From: Microthyrium microscopicum
Lineage: Eukaryota > Ascomycota > Dothideomycetes > Microthyriales > Microthyriaceae
Length of the DNA: 64,000 nucleotides
Assembly: GCA_010405405.1 (NCBI GenBank)
Contig: MU004233.1
Location: 1,888,265-1,952,264 of the forward strand
Reading direction: 5' to 3'
This document shows, piece by piece, positions 12,331-23,100 of the stretch. The notes beneath the pieces were generated by a model. It was not told the DNA's origin. It searched no databases and saw only the letters and a list, made by a program, of their open reading frames with translations. The translations under genes and the position numbers were made by a program. Position 1 is the first letter of the stretch, and every line of letters starts with the position of its first letter.

Positions 12331-13692
12331 CTATCGGCGACGACTTGGATCCTTTTCATACCGTCCATCGTCTCTATCTCGCCGCGAAGGCTTTTCATAT
12401 TTATCTTCTCTATACTTTTCTCGTTTGTCGTCGTGATATTTGTCTTTTCGGTATTTTCGATCTTCTCGATCGCGTCGGTCTTCGTCCTTTCGTGATCTGT
12501 ACTTCGTATCGCGCTCAGTAGTAGGACTACGGCTTCGCTGCCGTTTCTTCTCACTTCGCCGATGGTCATCATCTTTCCTCCTTCGCCGGTGGCCATCATC
12601 ACTGTCGTCTGAATAGTTCCGTTTCCGACGATCCCGACCATCATCTCGATCTTTTCTAGAGCTACGCTTGTGGTCGGAATCGTACTTGTCTCGTTTCTTG
12701 TCAAAATCTCGATCCGAATTGCGGTAATCGTCACGTCGGCTTTTCTTCTCTGAGCGGCTCCCTTCATTGTCGTCAAAAACAAGTTCTGTGGAGGTTTTGC
12801 CTTGATCGTCCAATCTTGCCTTGAGCTCCTCTTCCGTCAAAACCTCACCAGTCTTTTTGTTCTTGAGAACCACTGGATTATATGCTTCCACTTTCTTCGG
12901 GCCCTTGTGTCGTGCTGATTTGCCCCACTCCCCAAGCTCGATGCCTACAGCAGATGATGGCTTGGCTCCAACACCGAGCAGCGCAGGCCGTCTTTCTACC
13001 ACTTTTGGTTTCAAGGCAAAAGTGCCTTTGCCGATTGTTTCTGTGTCCTTCCATCCCATCCCTCTGAGAGCTGCCGCACCAAATTCTGATGGTGGAACCG
13101 CCAGGTATTGATCCAGCGTTGGTACATCTTGCGCACCTTCCATGTCCCGCCGAAGCGCCTCATCCTCATCTGCTATCGGGATCATCATATTCGAAGTCCC
13201 CTGGTTTCCCATGATCGCATCAAGCGCAATTTCATCCTCCGTCCTCTCTTTCCGCGTGCTTGGTTCCGCCTCCTTATCATTTGCTTCTACTCCCTCCATA
13301 GCCTCCCCATCGCCATCTACCTCCGGCTTCTTTGTGGGCACCGACAAACCATACGTGACCTCTTTCTTCTTGATCACGATATCATTCCCATTTTCCTGCG
13401 GTATATCACTGCGTTGCTTCTTGCGACGTCCATATTCGAGGATATCGCTATTCGGTTGGGCAGGAATTACGAGTGGGCCGGCCTTCTTGTTAAGTCCGTC
13501 ATTGGCATGTACGGCGCCACCAGCGGTATGGTCAAAAGCCGAGATTTCTACGTGCTTGCCGCTTGTGGCATCTTCGTCGTCGGAATCGTGGAGCGCGACG
13601 GCTGCTGAGCGCTTGATGCCGTTTGAGGGTTTGAGGGCGGGTTTTTTGCCAAAGGCCAGTGATACCTTCTTGGGCGCGAATCCACTGGCCAT
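12331..13692 (-). CDS. SPP2: Pre-mRNA splicing factor Spp2 / GPKOW family (G-patch)
   Basis: Spp2-type proteins recruit and activate the DEAH helicase Prp2 at the spliceosome. The single exon encodes 453 residues. The start MASGFAPKKVSLAFG resembles the conserved beginning of the family. The G-patch is EFGAAALRGMGW with the following ETIGKG (about residues 203-226), the part that binds Prp2. After it come the conserved RPALLGVGA and NPVVLKNKKTGEVLTEEE. The last ~150 residues are an Arg/Asp/Lys/Ser tail with many RRDRDD-like units, a splicing-factor trait. Its 3' end faces that of the phosphatase gene, only 127 nt away. Confidence 0.88.
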   Translation of the reverse strand: MASGFAPKKVSLAFGKKPALKPSNGIKRSAAVALHDSDDEDATSGKHVEISAFDHTAGGAVHANDGLNKKAGPLVIPAQPNSDILEYGRRKKQRSDIPQENGNDIVIKKKEVTYGLSVPTKKPEVDGDGEAMEGVEANDKEAEPSTRKERTEDEIALDAIMGNQGTSNMMIPIADEDEALRRDMEGAQDVPTLDQYLAVPPSEFGAAALRGMGWKDTETIGKGTFALKPKVVERRPALLGVGAKPSSAVGIELGEWGKSARHKGPKKVEAYNPVVLKNKKTGEVLTEEELKARLDDQGKTSTELVFDDNEGSRSEKKSRRDDYRNSDRDFDKKRDKYDSDHKRSSRKDRDDGRDRRKRNYSDDSDDGHRRRRKDDDHRRSEKKRQRSRSPTTERDTKYRSRKDEDRRDREDRKYRKDKYHDDKREKYREDKYEKPSRRDRDDGRYEKDPSRRR

Positions 13693-14078
13693 TTTTGTAA
13701 GAGCGGGTATACGATAGGGAGAATTGTAGCGACTCAGATGGTTGCAGTTTCAAAAGTATTTACAGCAGATTTCGATGTCACGTGTTAGGCACAATTTGCG
13801 CACGGGCCTTGATCTATCTTGAGATCTTTTTGTTTGGAAATGCTCATCGATTTTTAGACAACATTTTCACAGAGTAAGTTTAAAGACAAAGAGCACGCCA
13901 AAGTTCTTTCGGTATTGGTATTTTCGAATAAACATTATTTCGTCACAATTTCCGTTGGAGTCAATCTCACACCCAGAACCGATGAAGCATGCCGCATGCC
14001 GTGACGGTGCCAAGAGTGATACAACAACATTCCATCACTCCAGAGCCTCAATCGTACCATCTGACCGTGCCCAAGCAA

Positions 14079-14499
14079 TTATGGCCGACCGCATGCAGCT
14101 TCTGGCTTTTCTAGGCAGTACAATCCATTGTAGGAGCACCCATCAAGCATGTAGACACTCGTGCCTACGCCAGTGCCGTCATCGTCATCGCATAACCAGA
14201 CTGTCATGTCAACAGTCGCGTTGGAGGGCTGACAGTCCGGATTGTCGGCGCCGCAGAGGGTGCCTGGGCAGTTTTCAGATTCGCACCAGGCCTTCTTCAG
14301 GGCATCATAGGTCGCGAGCTTTTCTGGGAGGTTGTCAGCGCATTTGATCATAGGATTATGTAGGTATGTAGAGGGATTACTTACTGACGGCTGGATTATA
14401 TCCGCAAAGCATTTTGCCGAACGGACAGACATCTGAGGCAGCTTGAGCAGAGACCGCTAAGGGCAGGAGAAGAGAGGTTAAAAGTAAGACTTGCTTCAT
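14079..14499 (-). CDS. Small secreted protein with ten cysteines
   Basis: Exons 14385-14499 and 14079-14323 give 119 residues; intron 14324-14384 has GTAAGT and CCCAG ends. The start MKQVLLLTSLLLPLAVSA is a signal peptide, with cleavage near AQA. I count ten cysteines in the mature part (VCPFGKMLC, AWCESENC, TLCG, DCQP, WLCDDD, GCSY, YCLE, AACG), enough for five disulphides. One N-glycosylation sequon (NAT) is present. I do not recognise the family. Size, secretion and cysteine content make it a candidate apoplastic protein, but no function can be assigned. Confidence 0.75.
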
Positions 14500-16081
14500 G
14501 ATTCGATTCGATTCACGATGCTCGGTTGACTATGAGTGTAAGGAAAAACAGTTTCCATGACGAGCAGAAAGCTCCTTAAGATGTTAGAATAAAGCCGTTT
14601 GCGCAACAAAGTGAAAGGTGAAAAGTATCCCTTGGAAGGGGCTATCTTGGCTCCAAGAATGAGGACAAAGACTTGGTGAAAGGTACGACTGCCCTATTTG
14701 AGCCATGGCCTTCACTCCGGGATCTGATAATGGACAAAGCCCACGTGCATCGTGATGTTTTGTGTTACTCTTGACCTGGGACAGTCAGTAATCATTTTGG
14801 TTGTATGACCTGATCGTGGAACGTTTCCAGCCATAACGTTAAATGACATGCGACTTGTGCAAATGTACACAAGACTTGCAAGTCGTTCTGTACCACGGCT
14901 TCAAGTATCTGAGATTTCTTCATGTTGCTTGAAAATCGATTACTGGAAGAGACCTGACAGTAACCAGTGTTTGGACAAGAAGCCATAGTTGTTATCCTAC
15001 AGTATACGCATGATCTTTGGATGGTTTCTCCCATAGATTACGCTGTCTGCCATGTCATCTCTCTAAGAAACACGGATCTAATACCGATCAGACGCGTTAA
15101 AGGTTCACCAGATGATCGAATGGGCTGGGAATGCATAATTTCTCGTCATTGTACGGCTCGCGTCGTGTTGGTTGTACTCTTATAAACTACGATATCCGCC
15201 ATAACACCTCTGAAAGAAAGACAGGTTCACTTTCCATCTAGTGCGTTACATACCTGCAAACATAGCGAGTGTGACGGGAGTCAGAGCCTTCCTTCTCTAA
15301 CAAGTGTTATAGCAGATACCGTAGACGATGGTAATGTTGGCTCGATTCCGTCGACACTCGGAAGCAGAAGAACATTGGATGTCACGGTCACACGTTGAAT
15401 TATAGATAATTGCACGATACATGTAAACTGCAATTCGCATTTCCGATCATAACTTTTGGAATACAAACCTAAAAAGCACATTTTTAAATCAAACCCGAGG
15501 ACCGAAAAACGACGATGGAGGTCTTGAAACGACGATGGAGGTCTTGAAACGACGATGGAGGTCTTGAAACCCTACATCCATGCCTCGTCGAACCTTTCCC
15601 ACATGCTTGAAACTCCAGTCGACGATTGTAGTAGTAACCACGTTCTGGCTCTTTTGATTCTTTTGATATAGGCGCAGGGTGTGAGCTCTTGCTTTGTGAA
15701 TCTTGGGCCTTTGTTGTAGGAGGTTGTTTATTGGTGTTTCTGTAGGTAGGCACCACATGTGCTATTCTTGTATATGGTGTCGAGTTTTGTGTATAGGAAT
15801 CGACTTTGATGGTGGAGTAGACTGGACTGGGACTGAAAATGAGATGCCATTGAGGCCACAGCATTGCTGATGCAGAGCCCGGGGCGGATGAATTGAAGAA
15901 AAGGACCAAGGATGGCCCAACTTGAAGCATTGGGAAAATACGCCAATAGGCACGGCTGCTGAAAGACGTAATTTGACATACTCAGCATGTCGTGAGCTCA
16001 GTCTGACTGTTTTTCTGATGACTTGTGGTCATCGCTCTGGACAATTAGATATGCCAGGTTGGGCGACAGAAAAGAATAAAT
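14500..16081. other. Intergenic, with a short tandem repeat
   Basis: No convincing gene. A minus-strand frame of 148 codons at 15484-15930 has no recognisable motif and its end is made of the 20-bp repeat at 15511, so I do not call it. The upper part serves as promoter of the small secreted gene. Confidence 0.5.
15511..15570. repeat. Tandem repeat, 3 copies of a 20-bp unit
   Basis: Three adjoining copies of GACGATGGAGGTCTTGAAAC at 15511-15530, 15531-15550 and 15551-15570, identical to each other as printed. Because 20 is not a multiple of three the copies read in different frames, which argues against a coding role. Confidence 0.95.
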
Positions 16082-17178
16082 CTAAAAACTCGGAAAGCTT
16101 GTAGAGTACAAACTCGCCTGGAGGTTGATCATTCTTCTGAACTCAGCTTGATAGGCTCTGGAAAGCGAAAGGTGTAGGTCTCTGCGCTGTTCCGAGCACT
16201 TCTCAAAGTCGGTACAGTTCGTAGTGGATTCAGAAACCACTCTTACTTTGCTTTGGATGTTGCAGATATTGTCGACCACATTTCCGATGGCCACATATCC
16301 AGCATACCAATCAAAAAGGATGCTTTGAAGTTCAAGGCTTATAGCAACGGAGATGGGGACGGTGATATCTTCTTCGCTGACGGTGATATCTTTTTCGCTG
16401 AAGGCTGCTTCAAGCAACAGGAAAACCAGGCCTATATCAAAGGGTGTTTCGAGGACTTCCTGCTTCAATGCTTCGAGACAGTGCTTTTTCAGTTGCGGAG
16501 GTACCTGAAGGTAACACATAGCTTGCAGTACCTAATAAAGATAAGTGTTTTGGCTCATCGATTTTGTGCTTATAATACTCTAATGAACTCACCTCAATGT
16601 ATTTGCGCCAACGGTCTCGTACTGATAGTTTGAAACTGAAAGAGGGTTGCCGAAGGTACCCCATATCAACGATGTACTTGATAATATCCGAAGACAATTC
16701 AATATTGTAGTCGAATACCTGTAAAGAGACGTAAGTGCATGTAAATAGGTTGTCATTGTGGATTGCCCGATGAGCTAACGAACCTGATAATCATTTGCAA
16801 TGAGTGTAGCGAGCTCTTGGCTGAAAGTCGAAGCTATGGTCTTATGTACTGAGAGTATTATTCCATCGTCGCAATGTATATCCAGGTCTGTGGTGTTTTG
16901 AGCAAAGTATTCCCTAGGACTGTCAGCGAATGTTACCCGAGCAGACTTACTGTCGAAGTCTATACGTACCGACAGATAGCGCCATAAACTTGCTGTGAAA
17001 TGAAAGTGTCTACAGGAGAAGAAGGCACATCAATTTGTACCGTTTGGAGGGCTAGCTGTCCTTGTGAAGGGGATGTTGAAATTGAGCTGTCCTTCTTCTC
17101 CAAACCTGTATCATCCTGGAGCTCTCCGAGATAGGTGTACTCGATATCACCAGTAGGTTCTTCATCCAGAGGACACAT
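16082..17178 (-). CDS. BTB/POZ domain protein
   Basis: BTB domains mediate dimerisation and Cullin-3 binding; fungi hold many single-BTB proteins without known partners. Four exons on the minus strand, 16970-17178, 16784-16913, 16593-16718 and 16082-16531, join in frame to 304 residues. The BTB core is split over exons 1-3: DLDIHCDDGIILSVHKTIA fits the fungal consensus where the domain enters with a D-x-x-x-x-C-G/D-x-x...VHK strand pair, followed by VFDYNIELS and a Tyr-rich segment. The C-terminal half is helical, with no known domain. It contains a repeated segment, SEKDITVSEEDITV, encoded by a 21-bp duplication (16358-16399). The first ATG follows an in-frame stop, which supports the chosen start. 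Confidence 0.72.
16358..16399 (-). repeat. In-frame 21-bp duplication inside the BTB gene
   Basis: Two adjoining copies (16358-16378, 16379-16399), differing at one base, encode the repeated peptide DITVSEE/DITVSEK in the C-terminal half of the BTB protein. Confidence 0.85.
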
Positions 17179-18268
17179 ATCGTGACTGGTTGGAAGTAGT
17201 TGAATTTGAAATTCTCACTGAAGTCGAGACTGATCAAGGAAACAAACGTGATATTGAGATTCCGAACTGTGATAGAGATGAAGTGGACTAGTTGATGAAC
17301 TTGTAAAGGACTTTGAGTCTTCTGCTCCACAAAGATAAAGGATATATATATCGTTGCTTTCACTAGATCGCAGAGCACTTTCCCTCTTGGGAAAGTTGAG
17401 AATGCTCAGAAAGAATCCTCAGCGGAGTTGAGTTCTCCATTTGCTGAGGATTTGCTGCATTGAGTCAAAAGAAAGATCGGTGATTGGCACTTACCAGCAG
17501 AAGAGTCCACAGCTGCAACACTGCTTTCACTACGATTCAAGTCCTGAAGTCGCGTGAAGACCATGTCCAAAGAGCAAGTCAGGCTAGAATGACAGCTCGC
17601 GCGTTCCTCTGGCTTCGAATGAACCAAGTCCATTGACTATGATAGGTCTCTGCCATCACATTTCGTAAAGCCAGACTGCTCGTGATTGCCGTTCCGTGTG
17701 TTCAGAAGCGTATGAGATTATTGCATGCGATGTGAGACAGCAGGTGTTCTCCAAGTGCTACTGCCGCATTGTGGGTGGAAGCATCACATATATCTCGCTG
17801 ACTTTGACGCCAGTCCCATCAAGTGCGATGGCTACCATAGCATTCGATACGAGGTCCAAGCCGATGGATATTCGTACTTGAAGGGAGTATCATACAGTCG
17901 GCTGATATGGCGCTTGTTAGCATAAGAAGAACGAAGTAAACAGTAAATTTGGAAGGATCGATATGTGAGGTGAAACTAGAGCTGTCGATTGGAGGAGATT
18001 GATGATTCTGATATACAGGTTCCACGGCCCAAAATTGTTCCCCCTAAATCAGGAATCTTGAAGTGAGTACGTGGTTTTCTTCTAGTCTCTTGACGAGAGA
18101 CCAGTACCAAAAGTGTATAAAGCTTTACTGCATGCCATGTTATACAACCCAAACGCCGAACCATCCCATCAACGCCGGCCAGCGGTATCCATGGACGTAA
18201 GTACGCCCCAAGAAGTATTTCATCGCTTGCTGACCCATATCTTTCTTTGAGACACTATCACAGCTCTT
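17179..18268. other. Intergenic, nothing recognised
   Basis: Several open frames of 60-110 codons occur on both strands, none with a motif, a signal peptide or good splice partners. The region includes the promoter of the BTB gene and the 3' flank of PAM17. Confidence 0.5.
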
Positions 18269-19038
18269 TTACACAATCATCTTCTCTCTCTTCAAGTTAA
18301 ACGCTCGCTGATCCTTAAGCCACCTCCGATAATCGCTAACACTACCAATCTTCTCCCCATAATAATCCGGCACCGGGTTCTGATACGATGATCTCGTAGG
18401 ATCAACTCTATGTTTTCGAATCCGTTGGAAAAACTCCTTTTCTTTCTACCGTTCACATTAGTCCCATATCATCCCAAATTCCGAATATTCTGATAACTCA
18501 CCTCCATAATCGGCACCCGTAGCGCGCGATACCTTAAATTAAACAACGCATTCCCAAAAATCGGCCCAATCAACCAACCCGACGCCGCCGTCGCTACAAC
18601 GATAATACCCATCGTAATCAACGGATCCAGACCCACGACTTGTGAGGCTAGTGTCTCGACTTCGTGGATGGTAATTGCGTACATGCTGCCCGCTACGCAG
18701 GCGCCGATGCCAAGGACGGAGGCGATTACGTTGATTCGGCGGCGTGTTTTGCGGAGTTGGAGGAAGCGATTCCAGGTTAGGGATTCAACAGGCGCAGAGC
18801 CTGCGGAGAGTGCGCCGGGTGCGGCAGCCGCAGTGCTGGCGTTTCGCGTGAGAAGACGGAGGGATGGGTTTGCGGTATATTTCGGAGCTGGTGCTATGAG
18901 AGCGGTGCGACGAATGGGGAGGGTGCTGTGTTGGCGGATAGGGAGTCGGAGAGATAGTGTTGGTAGGGAGATTGTTGTGGTTGTTGGTCGGAGGGATTGG
19001 CATGGCAGACTTGCCACGGGGAGGCGAGCGCAAATCAT
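18269..19038 (-). CDS. PAM17: Mitochondrial import motor subunit PAM17
   Basis: Pam17 belongs to the presequence translocase-associated motor at the inner mitochondrial membrane and helps organise Pam16-Pam18 for protein import. Exons 18502-19038 and 18269-18445 give 237 residues; intron 18446-18501 has GTGAGT and GGTAG ends. The N-terminus is rich in Arg/Ser/Thr without acids, as a matrix presequence should be. The conserved core LTWNRFLQLRKTRRRIN leads into two membrane segments (VIASVLGIGACVAGSMYAI and ITMGIIVVATAASGWLIGP), then FGNALFNLRYRAL and, after the intron, PVPDYYGEKIGSV and the family-typical end SDYRRWLKDQRAF. Confidence 0.93.
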
Positions 19039-20100
19039 GGTGAGAGGCTCGGAGGATAGTTTGAGAAGGAGTGGAGATTTTGATGTTGATGGGGTATGTA
19101 TGAGTCTGAATTATCACATTAATGTTGTTGGAGACAAAGTGAGGTCAGTGATTGATTTTGGGGCTAGCTGGATTGGGCTAGATAAGATTTGATGTCTGAT
19201 CATGTCTTGTTTTAGTCTCTCAAGTCTCTCTATCAGAATCGTATGCCCCGATTTTCCTCGCCAATAGACTAATATAACGGGTACTCAATTTGCTGGGAAT
19301 TGTCTTGGGAATCCAAGGCGTACCAACATCTGTAGCGGCCATCGTACTTGCCGGGCGGAGGTCATTCAATTTGACCATATGGAGAGACATTGGAGTCGAC
19401 ATTCCGAACTCGAGAATCCTCAACGCTCAAAGAAGTAATTGAACCTCCGTCTTTACGGCTTGATTTGACATTGTCACATCATACTTTCCGCCAAGGGAGT
19501 GTTTACTTTGTTTCATCTCATACATCAACCTGTAAAGATACAATCTTCATATCATGATTCAGTGGAACTTGAAGCTGGTCATGCTGAGGTTGGAGAGGAT
19601 ATAGCTAGTGTAGTAGTGAGAAATATGAGATACTTCTCGGAATAGACGGGAATATGTGAATCAAACATTTATTTTTTGAGGATGTAGTTGAGATGATTGA
19701 AAACATTTTGATGCATATGAAGAAGTAGCGCCTGACAAACTAGGCAAGAATCATGATGGAGGGTGCCGAAATAGGCCGAAATTGACCCCTGCGGTTGACC
19801 AGGTTGGCAAGAGCTCCAATTGGCGCTTGTCTGTTCATACTCTCACCTCTCAGCCAAAAGCAGGAGCAACAAATCTCGCTGCCACTCAAGCACTATCCAA
19901 CAATCACCCTTTCACTCCATCAACCTAAACATATCCCATCGCCATCCCTCATAAACCTCTCCGCTTCTTTATACTCACACTGCCGGTCGGTTTGGTCTAC
20001 TACTTCCATACTTAATCTGCCTTACCATTCCGTGTGAAAACCCCTAATACTCTCCGGCGCAGCTGGATGAAGTTGACTACGTGGTCGACCTAGCTCCATC
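19039..20100. other. Divergent intergenic region between PAM17 and clathrin heavy chain
   Basis: About 1.06 kb without a supported gene; it must hold both promoters. The last 250 nt before the clathrin start are pyrimidine-rich. Confidence 0.6.
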
Positions 20101-23100
20101 ATGGCTCGTCAGCTCCCTATTCAATTCAATGAGCGCCTACAGGTATTTCCATCTGAGTATATTACTGTTGAACTCTGCTAACTTATCTTGCTATAGCTCT
20201 CCAGCTACGATATTCAGGTATGCGCGCGTATTAGCATTGGCTCAGCTGTTTACTGCAGCCTGCACACGATCCGGCATCGCTAACTCTTCTCTAGCAACCC
20301 TCAATAAGTTTCGCCAGCTGTGTAAGCCATTCCGATCCTTTTTGACCTTATTCCCTCGAGTCTAACGTATATTGATCCTCTAGACCCTCGAATCCGACAA
20401 TTACATCTGCATCCGACAGCAAGCTGAAGGTTCTGCATCCCCCGAAGTACTCATTGTCGATCTCGCGAATGGCGGAAACCTCATCAAACGGCCTATCAAG
20501 GCCGACAGTGCAATCATGCATTGGAACAAGTTCATCATCGCCCTCAAAGCTCAGGCTAGAACCCTGCAGATTTTCGATCTCGAGAATAAAGCCAAGCTAA
20601 AGTCTTTCACAATGAACGAAGATGTGGTCTTTTGGAAATGGATCAGCGAGACTGAGCTCGGTCTGGTTACGGAGACGGCTGTATGGCACTGGAACGTGAT
20701 GGACAGCACATCGGCCTCTCCTACCAAAGTCTTTGACCGCCAGCCAAATCTTGCCGTAAGACCACATGCCAGATTGCGCTTGGAAGAGACTAACATTGCG
20801 TAGGGAAACCAAATCATCAACTACCGTGTGAGCGGCGATGCGAAGTGGATGGTATTGGTCGGAATTGCTCAATCACAGGGTCGTGTTGTTGGAAACATGC
20901 AACTATACTCTCTTGAGCGTCGGATCAGTCAATCTATCGAAGGTCATGCCGCTGGCTTTGGAACATATCGCCTGGAAGGTGCTCCAGCGGACTCCAAACT
21001 CTTCTCTTTTGCCGTTCGAACCGCTACGGGCGCCAAGCTACATATCGTCGAGGTTGACCACAAGGCTCCCAACCCAACCTTTGCCAAGAAGACGGTGGAC
21101 ATATACTTCCCAGCAGAGGCGACTAGCGATTTCCCTGTTGCGTTGCAAGTTTCGGACAAATACAAGGTCATCTACATGGTCACCAAATATGGATTCATTC
21201 ATCTGTATGACCTCGAGACCGGCACTTGCATTTTCATGAACCGCATTTCTTCCGAGACCATTTTCACAACCTGCTCCGATTCTCAGTCAGCAGGAATCCT
21301 CGCAATCAACCGAAAGGGCCAGGTTCTAGCTGTCAGCATTGATGAGGCCAATATTGTTCCGTACTTGCTACAGAACGCCAATGTTGACCTTGCCATCTCC
21401 CTTGCATCACGCGCCGGCCTTCCAGGAGCAGAAAGCCTTTACGACCAGAAGTTTACAACCTTGATGAACTCTCAGCAATACTTCGAGGCCGCCAAGGTTG
21501 CTGCAAACTCGCCTGGCGGATTCTTGAGAACAGCTCAAACTATTGAACGCTTCAAGAGCGTGCCAGTTCAGGTTTGTTTCAATACCACTTTTGTAATCTT
21601 GTACTAATAAGTTCCAGCCTGGTTCGCTGTCAATCATCCTCCAATACTTTGGTATGCTTCTAGACAAAGGTTCACTAAACAAGCACGAGACATTGGAACT
21701 GGTCCGTCCAGTTCTTCAACAAAACCGAAAGCATCTCTTAGAAAAGTGGTTGAAGGAAGAGAAGCTCGAATGCTCCGAGGAACTTGGAGATATTGTTCGA
21801 GCTCATGACCTTAATCTTGCGTTAGTCATCTATACCCGTGCCAAAATACCGCAGAAGGTCGTGGCTTCCCTCGCCGAACTTGGACAATTCGACAAGATCA
21901 TCCCATATACCAAGGAAACCGGATATACACCAGATTACAATGTTCTTCTCCAGCACATCGTAAGAGTTTCCCCGGAACGAGGATCTGAATTCGCTTTGCA
22001 ACTTGCCAAGGATGAAGCTGGACCAAGAATCGACCTTGACCGTGTCGTGGATATTTTCCAGTCCCAAGGCATGATTCAACAAGCCACTGCATTCTTGCTC
22101 GATGTTCTATCGGGCAATCTTCCAGAACAAGGCCATCTTCAGACACGTCTTCTCGAAATGAACCTGCTGAATGCGCCTCAAGTTGCGGATGCTATCATGG
22201 GCAACGACATGTTCACATACTACGACAAGCCTCGTATTGCCCAACTCTGCGAAGGTGCCGGTTTGCCATCTCGAGCACTTGAACATACCCAGGATCCAGA
22301 GGTAATCAAGCGCATCATCGTCAAGACTGAACAATTCAAAGATGAGGAGTGGCTCATGAACTACTTTGGCAATCTTACCGTCGAACTTTCTCTAGAATGC
22401 TTGGACGCCATGCTGACTTACAATATTCGCCAAAATCTGCAAATCGTCATCCGGATTGCTCAGAAGTACTCGGATCTTCTTGGTCCTACCCGCTTGATTG
22501 GACTATTTGAAAAATACCAAACGGCCGAAGGATTGTTTTACTACTTGGGAGCCATCGTTAATGTTGCCGAGGATAAGGACGTCACATTCAAATATATCGA
22601 GGCTGCTACTAGACTCGGCCAATTGAATGAGGTGGAGAGAGTCTGTCGTGAGAGCAACTCGTTCGACGTAAGTATCCTTTCCATGCCCTTCTTGATGTAT
22701 GTGCAATTAACAAGAAATTATAGCCCGAGAAAGTCAAGAATTTCCTTAAAGAAGCAAATCTTTCAGAGCAGCTACCATTGATCGTCGTCTGCGATCGTTT
22801 CAACTTTGTTCACGATCTGATCCTCTATCTTTACAAGAAGCAGCAATTCCAGTCCATCGAAGTTTATGTTCAGCGCATCAACCCAGGCCGAACTCCTGCT
22901 GTTGTCGGAGGTCTTCTTGATGTAGATTGCGAGGAATCTGTCATTAAGAATCTTCTCTCCTCAGTCAACCCGATATCAGTCCCAATCGATGAACTCGTTG
23001 CTGAAGTTGAAACTCGCAACCGTCTCAAGCTTCTTCTACCATTCTTGGAAGCCACTCTTGCTGCGGGTAATCAGCAACAAGCTGTGTACAATGCTTTGGC

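Noticed and set aside
12292-12495. Strongly hydrophobic plus-strand frame
   Set aside because: Reverse reading of the Arg/Asp/Lys/Ser tail of Spp2, which always reads as Phe/Ser/Ile-rich.
15484-15930. Minus-strand frame of 148 codons
   Set aside because: Its end is made by the 20-bp tandem repeat and no domain or start context supports it.
17406-18025. Possible second BTB fragment or small genes on both strands
   Set aside because: I translated the frames and saw no BTB or other motif.
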